A DNA stretch of 64,000 nucleotides from Haloarcula halobia (GTDB lineage: Archaea > Halobacteriota > Halobacteria > Halobacteriales > Haloarculaceae), in the NCBI RefSeq assembly GCF_029338255.1, contig NZ_CP119788.1, positions 62,001 to 126,000 of the forward strand, written 5' to 3'. The notes below the pieces were generated by a model. The model saw nothing but the letters and a program-made list of their open reading frames with translations, was not told where the DNA came from and ran no database searches. The position numbers were made by a program, and so were the translations under genes. Below, piece after piece: positions 17,246 to 25,235 of the stretch; positions within the stretch are counted from its first letter, which is position 1; each line of letters opens with the position of its first letter.

Positions 17246-18051
17246 GCGAGCCCACCACGCCCCACGCGGAGCCGGCCACGGATTGCGACACCGACACCGA
17301 CGCGGAGCCGATGCTCGCGGTCTACCGGCACGACGTCCACAAACTCATGATGCGCTCGCACACGGCCGCTCGTGACCGTGTCGCGGGCGTCCGCGTCAAC
17401 GAACAGGTGCCACTGGGGGCCGACCGTGACGCAGCGTTGCTGAGCCGCCCGCGGGGCGAGCCCGAACAGACGGTGGCGAACCACGAGTCACCGTTCCGCC
17501 TCTCGCTGCTGACCGGCGACACAGCGGTCAACCCTGATCAGACGGACGGCGACATCGAACGCGCAGTCCGAGAGTTGGTTCAGATCGAGGACCCGACCGA
17601 GATGCACGACGCCTGGCTCACCGCGTCGCTGCCCGCCCAGTTCACCGAGTCGGTGTACTACCCTTATACGTCGATCAAGTACCACACGCTCCTCGCGGCC
17701 GCACTCCTCTCGAACTACCGTGCGGGCGCTAGCTTTGAGGACCTCTGTCTGGTCGTCGACGATGCCCACGACGATCCGGTCTCACACCGGACGATTCTCC
17801 ACACTGACTACGCGTCGCTTCGTCTGACGGCCAGCCCCGGCAATTCACCGGCCGCTTCATTGGGCCCAGCCCCGGCCCGGTCGTGGGCGGACGTCTGGAG
17901 CCGGCTGCCCGACCACCCGTTCCTGGCAGATACCAGTCGCCGCTCGCGCAACCTTGATGCGCAACTTCGGCGCATCCGGTCGTGGTCGACGGCGCTACAG
18001 TTCATCGAAGACTTCGAACTACACGCCCAGCGAAAGGCAGGGGGGCTCTGA
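17242..18051 (+). CDS. Uncharacterised conserved component between Cas7-like and Cas5-like genes
   Basis: 269 residues. No recognised domain. There is an unstructured acidic N-terminus (1-28), then a mixed region (VYRHDVHKLMMRSHTAARDR), and a mostly helical second half: ESVYYPYTSIKYHTLLAAAL, SNYRAGASFEDLCLVVDDAHDD, RLRIRSWSTALQFIEDFELH-type segments. The position matches the uncharacterised conserved protein reported with haloarchaeal Cas5/Cas7 homologues (HRAMP, from memory). A small-subunit or large-subunit replacement role is conceivable from the helical content. It overlaps the Cas7-like gene by four bases. GC-rich and codon-typical, hence a real gene. Confidence 0.65.
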   Translation: MSEPTTPHAEPATDCDTDTDAEPMLAVYRHDVHKLMMRSHTAARDRVAGVRVNEQVPLGADRDAALLSRPRGEPEQTVANHESPFRLSLLTGDTAVNPDQTDGDIERAVRELVQIEDPTEMHDAWLTASLPAQFTESVYYPYTSIKYHTLLAAALLSNYRAGASFEDLCLVVDDAHDDPVSHRTILHTDYASLRLTASPGNSPAASLGPAPARSWADVWSRLPDHPFLADTSRRSRNLDAQLRRIRSWSTALQFIEDFELHAQRKAGGL

Positions 18052-18053
18052 TT

Positions 18054-18167
18054 ATGGCTGCGCTCCGTACCCACCCTCGCACGCTCGATAGCCAGCGCCG
18101 AAATTCAGTGAGTTGGAGGCCAGCCCGCCGCAATGGTGAGTGGAAACAAGGGGGTGTCACACAGTGA
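18054..18167 (+). CDS. Tiny ORF coupled to the Cas5-like gene
   Basis: 37 codons from ATG 18054 to TGA 18165-18167, basic in composition (MAALRTHPRTLDSQRRN...). It begins two bases after the preceding stop and its TGA overlaps the GTG start of the Cas5-like gene (GTGA). The geometry suggests it is translated and couples the two larger genes, or is a relic. No homologue recognised. Confidence 0.35.
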   Translation: MAALRTHPRTLDSQRRNSVSWRPARRNGEWKQGGVTQ

Positions 18168-19132
18168 CACGCATTCAGGAAGTCCTCCTGAAACTGGAGA
18201 CGAGCTACCTGGGCACCCCCTACTACATCTCGGGCAACGCCCTCTATAGCGCGCTCGCCCGACGCCTCTCGGAAGAAACCAAACGCCACCTGCAGGTGAG
18301 TGCCGGCATGTTCGTGCCGGGCGAACACGGCGGCTTTCCAGATGCCCATTCCCAGTCGGGTGGCGTCTCCTTCTTCGGGACGGGCCTGCGCCCGGTCGAG
18401 CGCTACGACGACCTGTTCGTCTTCCGGGATATGGCCCAGCGCTGGCTCTCGGACACACGCCCGCGTGACGCGCACAATACACACCCACTTCAGGAGTTCA
18501 GCACGACCGCTGGCTACGCCCCCACGCGAAGCTTCGGCCGGCCACCCGAGAAACGCATCACGAAGCGCACGGTGTCGTGGTACGTCCACTGCTACGTCCA
18601 TCTTGACGAACCCACTGGCCAGACGACGTTCCCGTTCCCCGCGTGCATGTTCGATGGCCTGCGTCTCGGTGGCGCGCGAAACTATGGCTTCGGGCTGATG
18701 GAGTGTGTCGAGACGCGCTGTGTCGACCTCTCGGACCTGGCGTACGACCGGCTCGAAACCGCCGATGCCTACCAGCTGGAACTGCTGACGCCGTACGTCA
18801 CAGCGAGCGAGTATCCTGACGCCGACGACCAGTCGATCCCCTGGTGGTGGGACGGTGAGGGCGACCTTCGGACGCGGTCGAGTACGCTCGCCCGCGGTGA
18901 CGACATCTATCCGCTGGAGACGGTCGACCACGGACAGGTCGTCGGGTACGCCGGATCGGACCCCATCCAGACGGCCAAAAACGGCCTCTTGCGCGTCGGG
19001 ACCCACTCGCAACTGGGCTTCGGTGAGTTTCGGCTTCGGCCGGCCGAGGACGACCGCGTCCCCGACCGACAGCGAACCCAGGCGGCGGAGCCGACTTCCA
19101 AGCCACATGCTAGCCCGGGAGGCCACCGATGA
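18164..19132 (+). CDS. Cas5-like RAMP protein of the HRAMP-like system
   Basis: 322 residues from a GTG at 18164, chosen because it overlaps the preceding stop as GTGA; a GTG at 18140 is the alternative. LLKLETSYLGTPYYISGNALYSALARRL (positions 8-35) gives the first RAMP strand and following helix. The glycine-rich loop is GGARNYGFGLMEC (~170-182), nearly the same as in the Cas7-like partner. A C-terminal half (~190-322) contains another Gly-rich stretch (THSQLGFGEFRLRP). Cas5 proteins cap the crRNA 5' end. Distant homology only; assignment to Cas5 rather than another RAMP rests on gene order and memory of HRAMP. Confidence 0.65.
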   Translation: MTRIQEVLLKLETSYLGTPYYISGNALYSALARRLSEETKRHLQVSAGMFVPGEHGGFPDAHSQSGGVSFFGTGLRPVERYDDLFVFRDMAQRWLSDTRPRDAHNTHPLQEFSTTAGYAPTRSFGRPPEKRITKRTVSWYVHCYVHLDEPTGQTTFPFPACMFDGLRLGGARNYGFGLMECVETRCVDLSDLAYDRLETADAYQLELLTPYVTASEYPDADDQSIPWWWDGEGDLRTRSSTLARGDDIYPLETVDHGQVVGYAGSDPIQTAKNGLLRVGTHSQLGFGEFRLRPAEDDRVPDRQRTQAAEPTSKPHASPGGHR

Positions 19133-19254
19133 GCGATCCGCTGGAACTCGTTGCCGACGTCATCCGGACCGCCCAGCTTGGCGAGATCGCCCAGCCCTAC
19201 TGCAGTAAGTCCGACTTCAATTTGAAATCACTGACACCTGCACGCGATGGCTAA
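19129..19254 (+). CDS. Short ORF in the effector slot, probably a truncated gene
   Basis: 41 codons starting with ATGA overlap on the Cas5-like stop: MSDPLELVADVIRTAQLGEI followed by AQPYCSKSDF. The start looks like a normal helical N-terminus, but the frame stops abruptly. In related loci this slot is occupied by a nuclease gene (from memory), so this may be the 5' stub left after deletion. It overlaps the next small ORF by eight bases. Confidence 0.4.
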   Translation: MSDPLELVADVIRTAQLGEIAQPYCSKSDFNLKSLTPARDG

Positions 19255-19432
19255 CTCGATCAGTGCCACGGCTACTGTGACTCTTGAAGCGATCCCCCAG
19301 TCCCAGACACCGATCGGATCGTGGCCGAACCAAGATACTGCCAAACACGACAATATGCGACCGAACGCACCCATCGAAATCGACGTATCGTACGCACCAC
19401 CCACCAACGAGCAGGGTGGTGAGAACCCATGA
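19247..19432 (+). CDS. Short coupled ORF before the HNH gene
   Basis: 61 codons, Thr/Pro/Ser-rich (MANSISATATVTLEAIPQSQ), no recognised domain. Its stop overlaps the HNH start by four bases (ATGA), as do other genes of the operon, so it is probably translated. It could be the remaining C-terminal part of the truncated gene beginning at 19129, or an independent small protein. Confidence 0.4.
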   Translation: MANSISATATVTLEAIPQSQTPIGSWPNQDTAKHDNMRPNAPIEIDVSYAPPTNEQGGENP

Positions 19433-20211
19433 CGGACCACCGCGGCTCCGACGAACCAGTCGATCAGGAGACCCGCGACCAGGCGCTCTCCCGGGATGAC
19501 TACAGCTGCCAATTCTGTGGCGTAGTGGGGCCGACGCGTGGCGGCTATGCCCGCCTCGAGATCCACCACAAAGAGCGCAATCCCGACCACATGGAGGAAC
19601 ACGACCTGAAGAATCTGGTGACGCTGTGCCGGCACTGCCACGGCTGGTTCCACCGGAAGCCCACGGCCGACGATGTCGAGACCGAGCTCCTGCCTGCCGA
19701 CCGGCCAGAACTGCTCCCGCAGGATTTCGAGATCCTGGGCTATCTCGAACAGGATGGCCCCGCCTCGACCAGCGAGATAGCAGAGGCTGTCAGTATCGAG
19801 CAGTCCGAGATGACTATCCGCGAGCGGTTGTCGGTGCTTATGGGCCTAGATAGTCTCGTCGACGAACGCGAGACCCAGATCGTCGACAAGGATGTCGACA
19901 CTGGCGAGTGGGGGCTGCCCGACGATATCGATGTCTCGGCACGCGGCCGCGTCCCGGAGAACACGCGGACGCTACTGAAGCGTGCCGAAGACGAGCTGAT
20001 CCGGCTGGCGATCGCTGCCGGGTACAACCGGCCGACGGTAGCCGACGTCTACGATGTCGGCTACCGGACGACCTGGCGCAAGGAACGCCGTGCGCATGCC
20101 TTCCAGCTGCCGCTGACGAAGCTGTATAGGCAGGCAGACGGCGAGCAGACGGAGGTCACGGCGGACGCTGCCGACCGCGAGTCAGAGCACCGACTCCACC
20201 TCGGTAAGTAA
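19429..20211 (+). CDS. HNH endonuclease with C-terminal winged-helix region
   Basis: 260 residues. The HNH domain has C27xxC30, LEIHHKERN with His45/His46, DLKNLVTLC with Asn62, then C67xxCH with Cys67, Cys70 and His71: all zinc ligands and catalytic residues of an HNH nuclease are present. Residues ~90-150 (LGYLEQDGPASTSEIAEAVS...) form a winged-helix-like segment, and the C-terminal ~80 residues contain another helical DNA-binding-like part (DVYDVGYRTTWRKERRAHAF). As last gene of the coupled operon it is the best candidate for the cleaving subunit of the RAMP complex. Confidence 0.82.
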   Translation: MTDHRGSDEPVDQETRDQALSRDDYSCQFCGVVGPTRGGYARLEIHHKERNPDHMEEHDLKNLVTLCRHCHGWFHRKPTADDVETELLPADRPELLPQDFEILGYLEQDGPASTSEIAEAVSIEQSEMTIRERLSVLMGLDSLVDERETQIVDKDVDTGEWGLPDDIDVSARGRVPENTRTLLKRAEDELIRLAIAAGYNRPTVADVYDVGYRTTWRKERRAHAFQLPLTKLYRQADGEQTEVTADAADRESEHRLHLGK

Positions 20212-20674
20212 CGGCCTGCCTTCCCCCATCTGCTGACAGTGGGGGGCAGTGGCTGACAGAAGCGGTGCAGACGGTCGGCGCGTATGCGAATCGAGTATCT
20301 GGGGTCCGATTGCCAGCTGCCGGAGAAGTGGGGACGGCAATGGGACGGAGCTGTCTGTGACACGGATTTACGCTCAGAATCCAAGGGTGGAGCAGCCACA
20401 CTCCCTCACGGCCGCCTCTCGTGGGCACAGCGTCACTGAGCGACGTACGCCGTGCGCATCGATTACTGCGACAACGTTGATCGCTTCAAGCCGTCTCAGA
20501 CGCTGCTGGCCGTCGACTGCAGACCCATCGAGTGCTACTTGTCGGAAAACCACCGACGTCAGGTAAAAAGCACGAACAGGTATTCATTTTTTGTACCATT
20601 ATACAGTAAGAAAAATCCCACATTGGTTACCAAATTAGCATAATTTATTTACATATGGATGAGAATACACGGTT
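20212..20674 (+). other. Region after the HNH gene with a possible decayed ORF
   Basis: No clear gene. A plus-strand frame at 20452-20643 encodes segments YCDNVDRFKPSQTLLAVDCR and PIECYLSENHRRQV that look protein-like, but it lacks a proper start region and runs into AT-rich DNA, so it may be a fragment. The end (20575-20660) is AT-rich and contains TATA-like sequence (ATAATTTATTTACATATG) positioned as promoter for the gene at 20675. Confidence 0.35.
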
Positions 20675-20878
20675 ATGGTCCATCAGTTCGATGACGACGT
20701 CGATGATGATGATGAATCGGTCCGTGGCCCAGTCAATTCATCAGGAGATCATGCTGATAGCTTAGCTCCCAGCGACGCGAACCATAATACCGATGAGACG
20801 TCATTTGATAAACTGTACCGGAACCAAGATAGCGGGGAGAAGTCAGCTCATGACAAATACCGAAGTGACTCCAACTGA
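20675..20878 (+). CDS. Small acidic protein
   Basis: 67 residues, strongly acidic and Asp/Ser/Asn-rich (FDDDVDDDDESVRG), with no predicted fold. It begins about 25 bases after a TATA-like stretch and ends 13 bases before the transposase-like gene on the same strand. That suggests the first gene of a short operon. Function unknown. Confidence 0.4.
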   Translation: MVHQFDDDVDDDDESVRGPVNSSGDHADSLAPSDANHNTDETSFDKLYRNQDSGEKSAHDKYRSDSN

Positions 20879-20891
20879 CAGCCAGTAGTGT

Positions 20892-22592
20892 ATGAGTGAT
20901 GACTCTGAGGAAGTCCCGCTATTTGAGCACCCTGTCGACGATGTGGCAGAGCTGGAACATGAACGCGCTATTGCACTCTCGTTTCGAGAGAAGAATCTGA
21001 CTGAGAAGTCATTAGGTGAAAAAACGAAATCGACGGAATCGGCAGAACTCGTCGACGAGTTTGTTGACTACGTGTTTGACAAAGTAGAGCACCCTGGACT
21101 GGACGCAGAATATGTGACGTACAAAGAGTTCGACCTCGATCGGAAGTACGTAAACGCGTTGGTGTTGCGGAATGCACACGGTATTACGTTCGAAGATTTG
21201 CGCGAATATTTATATAACAATCCAACGGTCGCCGAACGGATCGGCTTTGACACCGATGAGAGTTTTCCGACTGCGAATACGATAAATCAGAAGGCCATCG
21301 AGCTTGGAAATCAGCAACTCCCTGGATCCCCAACCGAGACGTACCGGGATCTCCTTGAGGACGTCGCCAAGCGTCTTGTCTGGGGTGCAGTTCGATTCGG
21401 AGTTGTACTCCCAGAACGGACGATCGATAACTACGATATCAAACTCTCTTACGACGAGGCGCTCGCACAGGTGACGCGTGAGACTGAGCGCACTGGATTG
21501 CACACTACCATACGATATCTGCTCGATAGGACGGGATCCCATTTCGCATTCAACCGAGCATCGAATGCATCCCAGGATTTCGAGAGATATATCGCTCTTT
21601 TCGCTCGGGCTGTTGACGGCGACGAGGGGCTCAGTGAAGCATGGAAAAGCTATCCGAGTAATGTCGATTTAGACGGCCCGACTAATTATTATCAAAACGT
21701 CGGGAAATATCCCGAACAAGAAGACCGATTTCAGAATGACTTACAATCGATCGGGGGTCAATTCGATAAGGCACTGTTTGACATGCTAAAACTAGTCGGA
21801 GAGCTTGACATTTTCGACGACGGCGTTACTGTCGCCCAAGATCCAACCCTTGTGAAGAGTGCCCTCGCGGACTCTGATTTAACGATCGGTTCCGGCAATA
21901 CACAAGTGTGGTATTTTCCGATCTCTGCGGGTGTTGAGAATCAGTTCCGTTTGGTCTGGAACATCGATCTGTTCGATTCGAAAGACCAAACGCATGATAA
22001 ATTCAAAGACAGATTAGAGATTATAGACAAAATCATTGGTGTGAAGAATCTCTGCCTCGATGGCGAATACGATTCGGAACGAGTTATAGAGGCATGCGAG
22101 GATATTGTTTCCGAAAACTGGCTAATCGGGACAGGGTATAACCCTGAACGCGAAGATTTTCCCTCAGAAGAAGAGCTGCCAAATCCAGGGGATTCAACGA
22201 TCTGGGGTGGGGTAAGTGTCGGAGATAAAGACGTCAATTTGGTAGCAGTACACCGATACGGCGAGGACTCGCAAGTGCAATTGTTTTTCACGAATATCGA
22301 GGAAGACGGTATGGATACAGATGAGATTTTGGCGCTCCATAATCGGAGACAGGCAATTGAGACAACGATACAAGAAGTGAAGGAACTCAGACCGGAGATA
22401 GGAGTTGAGGATCGAGATCACCAGTTCTTTTCGATGTGTATGGCTACGTATTTGTACAATATATACATGCTGACAAAGATACTCTATACCCCAAAGTATC
22501 AATTAGGGTTGACTCCGAATAAGTCGGAGATCTTGACGGGTGTGATAGAGGTCTGTGCTGGCGACTACCCGAAGTACAACGATGGAGTGTAA
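20892..22592 (+). CDS. DDE-transposase-like protein (IS4-like haloarchaeal group)
   Basis: 566 residues. The architecture parallels the transposase at 31813: an acidic N-terminus, a helical domain with FEDLREYLYNNPTVAERIGF, then a DDE core. Candidate catalytic residues are Asp in TVAQDPTLVK, Asp in LCLDGEYDSERVIE, and Glu in NRRQAIETTIQEVKEL, the same order as DITYVAYYG, YADAEFDG and RWGIENSYKSI in the other copy. The C-terminus CMATYLYNIYMLTKILY matches the membrane-like tail of these transposases. No inverted repeats are obvious and it is followed eight bases later by another gene, unlike a simple insertion sequence. Confidence 0.6.
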   Translation: MSDDSEEVPLFEHPVDDVAELEHERAIALSFREKNLTEKSLGEKTKSTESAELVDEFVDYVFDKVEHPGLDAEYVTYKEFDLDRKYVNALVLRNAHGITFEDLREYLYNNPTVAERIGFDTDESFPTANTINQKAIELGNQQLPGSPTETYRDLLEDVAKRLVWGAVRFGVVLPERTIDNYDIKLSYDEALAQVTRETERTGLHTTIRYLLDRTGSHFAFNRASNASQDFERYIALFARAVDGDEGLSEAWKSYPSNVDLDGPTNYYQNVGKYPEQEDRFQNDLQSIGGQFDKALFDMLKLVGELDIFDDGVTVAQDPTLVKSALADSDLTIGSGNTQVWYFPISAGVENQFRLVWNIDLFDSKDQTHDKFKDRLEIIDKIIGVKNLCLDGEYDSERVIEACEDIVSENWLIGTGYNPEREDFPSEEELPNPGDSTIWGGVSVGDKDVNLVAVHRYGEDSQVQLFFTNIEEDGMDTDEILALHNRRQAIETTIQEVKELRPEIGVEDRDHQFFSMCMATYLYNIYMLTKILYTPKYQLGLTPNKSEILTGVIEVCAGDYPKYNDGV

Positions 22593-22600
22593 ACCACGTA

Positions 22601-23284
22601 ATGCCGAGTACAGATTCACGATGGACAGGACAAGTTTCCGTTGCACATCTCGCCCAGCTCAGTGAAGCTACGGCTACTATCCGAGACGTAGTCCATTTTG
22701 TTGCGAAACGAGATGAAGTGATTTTAGCCACGCGAAGTGACAATGATAGATGCTGCGTATTTGGCTCCACACCGGTAGTTGACGCGAATGAAACCGGGGA
22801 CACCACGGATGGAGATGTAGGGAAGAAAATAATGGTCGATGCCAGAGCCCTCGCGGATTATTTCAAGTCCTTTGAGACGGACGTGTGTGAGCTTACAGTT
22901 ACATCGAGAGCGGACGGGACTGGCGGAACAATAACCATCTCTGACCGATCGCTGACGTTCAACATCTCGTTTTCCGACAGGAGACGGTGGGAGGGGACTT
23001 TCCATGAACCTGAGTTTCAGGCTGATTTAGAGGGTACTGCGACGAAACTTGTATCTGGGTTAGATTTGTTGTCGAAAATTGACTCGGGATACTCTGAGCA
23101 TGTATTGTTGGGTGTGAGTGACCAAGTGATGTGCGCATACGCGTGGAGTGAGTTGACCGAGATGGTATTCGGAGTCCAGCCCTCGGAAGTTCATACTTGC
23201 TCAGGTCCATTCCACTCTATCTACCCCCACGATGTCTTGCGGGAAAGTCTCAGCATATTTGAGCTGACTCATCAATCCGTATGA
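22601..23284 (+). CDS. Possible DNA sliding-clamp-like (PCNA-fold) protein
   Basis: 227 residues. The pattern of strands resembles a PCNA first domain: QVSVAHLAQLSEATATIRDV, then FVAKRDEVILATRSDND, then KIMVDARALADYFKSF and ELTVTSR...TITISDRSLTFNISF. A second domain start appears as TKLVSGLDLLSKIDSGYSEH with VLLGVSD, and FHSIYPHDVLRESLSIF matches the second-domain strand and helix. The chain is shorter than PCNA by about 20 residues at the end. It is eight bases behind the transposase-like gene and overlaps the next ORF. The clamp call is inference from fold-like pattern only. Confidence 0.4.
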   Translation: MPSTDSRWTGQVSVAHLAQLSEATATIRDVVHFVAKRDEVILATRSDNDRCCVFGSTPVVDANETGDTTDGDVGKKIMVDARALADYFKSFETDVCELTVTSRADGTGGTITISDRSLTFNISFSDRRRWEGTFHEPEFQADLEGTATKLVSGLDLLSKIDSGYSEHVLLGVSDQVMCAYAWSELTEMVFGVQPSEVHTCSGPFHSIYPHDVLRESLSIFELTHQSV

Positions 23285-23496
23285 GACTCACACCTGCGAA
23301 AAATCCCAGCAATTGGGCCGTCGGCGGGCAAGCAAAATTTGCGTCTGTAGACACTGAATATGATCTAACACTCTGGTTGAAACCAAAATACAAACCCAAT
23401 GCTGACAAACCGCCTGCCCTTGGTCAAAAATTGTTATCAACCTTCAGAGATCAAGACCAAATCGCTCAATCAGATCTTACGTGGTTGCCTTGCTGA
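23281..23496 (+). CDS. Small protein coupled to the clamp-like gene
   Basis: 71 residues, starting with ATGA overlap on the preceding stop. Contains KFASVDTEYDLTLWLKPKYK, weakly strand-like. No family recognised. The coupling suggests it is the last gene of the operon 20675-23496; it could also be the displaced C-terminal end of the clamp-like protein. Confidence 0.4.
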   Translation: MRLTPAKNPSNWAVGGQAKFASVDTEYDLTLWLKPKYKPNADKPPALGQKLLSTFRDQDQIAQSDLTWLPC

Positions 23497-23782
23497 CGGC
23501 CATACATGCCAGCCACCAGTTTAGTGATCATCAGTTTCCGAGTACAATGTTATAGCCAAATATAATTGACTTTTTGATATATACAGAATCCAGCCAAACT
23601 TATTTCGGCCCATTAGGACTTGTGAGGGATTTTGCAAGCTTAGACCACATGACCCGGAGTTTTCAAAACTCAATATGAGTGGACAGCTCACCAATTTTGC
23701 ATAGATAGTGTGTTCAAGCGCTCTTGACGTAGTTTAGTTCACTTACAGAATATGGATAAAATTAGCGATTGGGGCCCCTCAT

Positions 23783-23829
23783 TCTTACCAAACATAGAAG
23801 GTGAAGAGTAGTCAAAAAGTTTGGTAAGA
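23783..23829. repeat. Inverted repeat TCTTACCAAAC (left border of origin 2 unit)
   Basis: Arms TCTTACCAAAC (23783-23793) and GTTTGGTAAGA (23819-23829) are perfect over 11 bp with a 25-base spacer. The same element borders the other side of origin 2 at 25975-26020. Confidence 0.75.
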
Positions 23830-23880
23830 CCCTGATTACACGCACTTTGCTTAGTTTCCAGAGCGCGAGAACGGTCACTA

Positions 23881-23901
23881 CCCTCCACCGTTTCCGGAGC
23901 T
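23881..23901 (-). repeat. Origin recognition box downstream of orc copy 2
   Basis: Reads as the reverse complement of AGCTCCGGAAACGGTGGAGG, matching the box at 25840-25860. It lies 50 bases beyond the orc stop codon, mirroring the single downstream box of origin 1. Confidence 0.8.
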
Positions 23902-23950
23902 TTCTGTGACTTAGAAAGGCACCTCTCTTTAGAATCGTAGTAGTCCGCAC

Positions 23951-25207
23951 TCAGTAGTCGGAAATATCTGACTGGAGAAGGTTGTTATCGTCGGCCGTCG
24001 ACTTGATGATGTTCGCAAGTTCCTCGAAGCGGGTCGTCGAGAGTAGGACTTCCAGCACAGATTTCAGTGGAACGTCAAGCTCGTACTCGTGATACCGACC
24101 AGCCGAGAGTCCCTCGTTTCGTTCATAGACGCTAATGAGCCCGAGCATATTCATATCCGAGAGGTGGTCGCGAACACGGCGCTCGCTCACGCTGTCAGCC
24201 TCAAGCCGGTCGCAAATCTTCACGTATCGTTCGTATAAATCGCGAGAGCGAACCGGAACATCGTCAAGGGCTTGATGATACGCAAGCGCACAGAGGACAG
24301 CGTGTCCCTGTGTCGTGAGTTCCTGCATCCCCTCGTAGAGTTGGTTCTTCTCGAGTTCGTCTTGAGCGTCCCGGACGTGTTCCTCAGTCATGGTGTCAGA
24401 ATCGGCAGATTGCGCGAGTTCGCCGGCTTCACGAAGCAGCCGGATTGCCTGTCGAGCAGATCCCGTGTCCTGAGCAGCAAATGCTGCACAGAGTGGGACG
24501 ACATCATCCGTTAAGACACCATCGTGGAACGCCTTCTCGGCGCGGGGGTTGAGAATCGAGCGCAGTTGATTCGCGTCGTACGGTGGAAAGAGGATCTCTT
24601 TTTCGGCGAGCGTGTCCTTGACCTTCGGCGAGAGGTTGTCTCGGAACTGAAAATCATTGCTGATGCCAACGATTACTGGGCGTACGTCGTCGACGTAGCC
24701 ATTCGACCGTGCTCGAGGAAGACCGTAGAGGATGTCGTCAGAGTGGCCGATGTTATCGATCTCGTCGAGGACAATCACGACTGTGCCACCAAGCGCGTCG
24801 AGTTCCTCATAGAGGATATCGAAAACCCGCTGCTGAGAGTAGCCAGTGGTGCTGATGCGGTCCTTGTCTTGGCTTTCACGGAGTTCGTTGACGAGAGCAA
24901 CGGCGACCTGGTATGACGAAGAGAGATTCTCGCAGCTGACCCAAACGGTCGAGAGATCGACATCATCGTACTCAACAGCGTCGTTCTCGAGATGGGACAA
25001 CATAAATTTCGTCGCGACGGTCTTCCCCGTTCCTGTCTTACCGTACAGAAAGATGTTGGACGTCGGGCGGTTATCGATAATCGGCTGAAGGGCTCGCTGA
25101 TATTTTTCGAGTTCCTCGTCCCGTTCACGAATATCCTCGGGTTCATAGGAGTCATCAAGGGGCTCTGCATCAGCGAACACCTGATGGTCTCGTTGGAACA
25201 TCCCCAT
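23951..25207 (-). CDS. orc1/cdc6: Orc1/Cdc6 family replication initiator (copy 2)
   Basis: 418 residues from the ATG at 25207 (25201 also possible; the longer frame to 25243 would enter an origin box). Walker A GKTGTGKT (56-63), Walker B VIVLDEIDN (~150), sensor-1 region VIVGISNDFQFRDNL, and a C-terminal winged helix (HLSDMNMLGLISVYERNEG). It has the same domain order as copy 1 but clearly diverged, and a different cognate box. It would bind the boxes at 25332-25962 and load MCM. Strong call. Confidence 0.95.
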   Translation of the reverse strand: MGMFQRDHQVFADAEPLDDSYEPEDIRERDEELEKYQRALQPIIDNRPTSNIFLYGKTGTGKTVATKFMLSHLENDAVEYDDVDLSTVWVSCENLSSSYQVAVALVNELRESQDKDRISTTGYSQQRVFDILYEELDALGGTVVIVLDEIDNIGHSDDILYGLPRARSNGYVDDVRPVIVGISNDFQFRDNLSPKVKDTLAEKEILFPPYDANQLRSILNPRAEKAFHDGVLTDDVVPLCAAFAAQDTGSARQAIRLLREAGELAQSADSDTMTEEHVRDAQDELEKNQLYEGMQELTTQGHAVLCALAYHQALDDVPVRSRDLYERYVKICDRLEADSVSERRVRDHLSDMNMLGLISVYERNEGLSAGRYHEYELDVPLKSVLEVLLSTTRFEELANIIKSTADDNNLLQSDISDY

Positions 25208-25235
25208 GATAGACCGCCACACAGGACGATATGAT

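Larger units (their letters stand above)
23497..23950. other. Intergenic region with inverted repeat and an origin box
   Basis: About 450 AT-rich bases with no gene. It contains the inverted repeat at 23783-23829 and a reversed origin box at 23881-23901, both described separately. It separates the convergent ends of the clamp-like operon and orc copy 2. Confidence 0.5.

Noticed and set aside
18002-19126. A 374-residue minus-strand ORF opposite the Cas5-like gene
   Set aside because: Same reason: antisense shadow in GC-rich DNA, while the plus-strand frame has GGARNYGFG and ordered operon overlaps.
20217-20330. A possible tRNA or structured RNA after the HNH gene
   Set aside because: GC-rich stems can be drawn, but no cloverleaf, T-loop (GTTCRA) or CCA context could be found.
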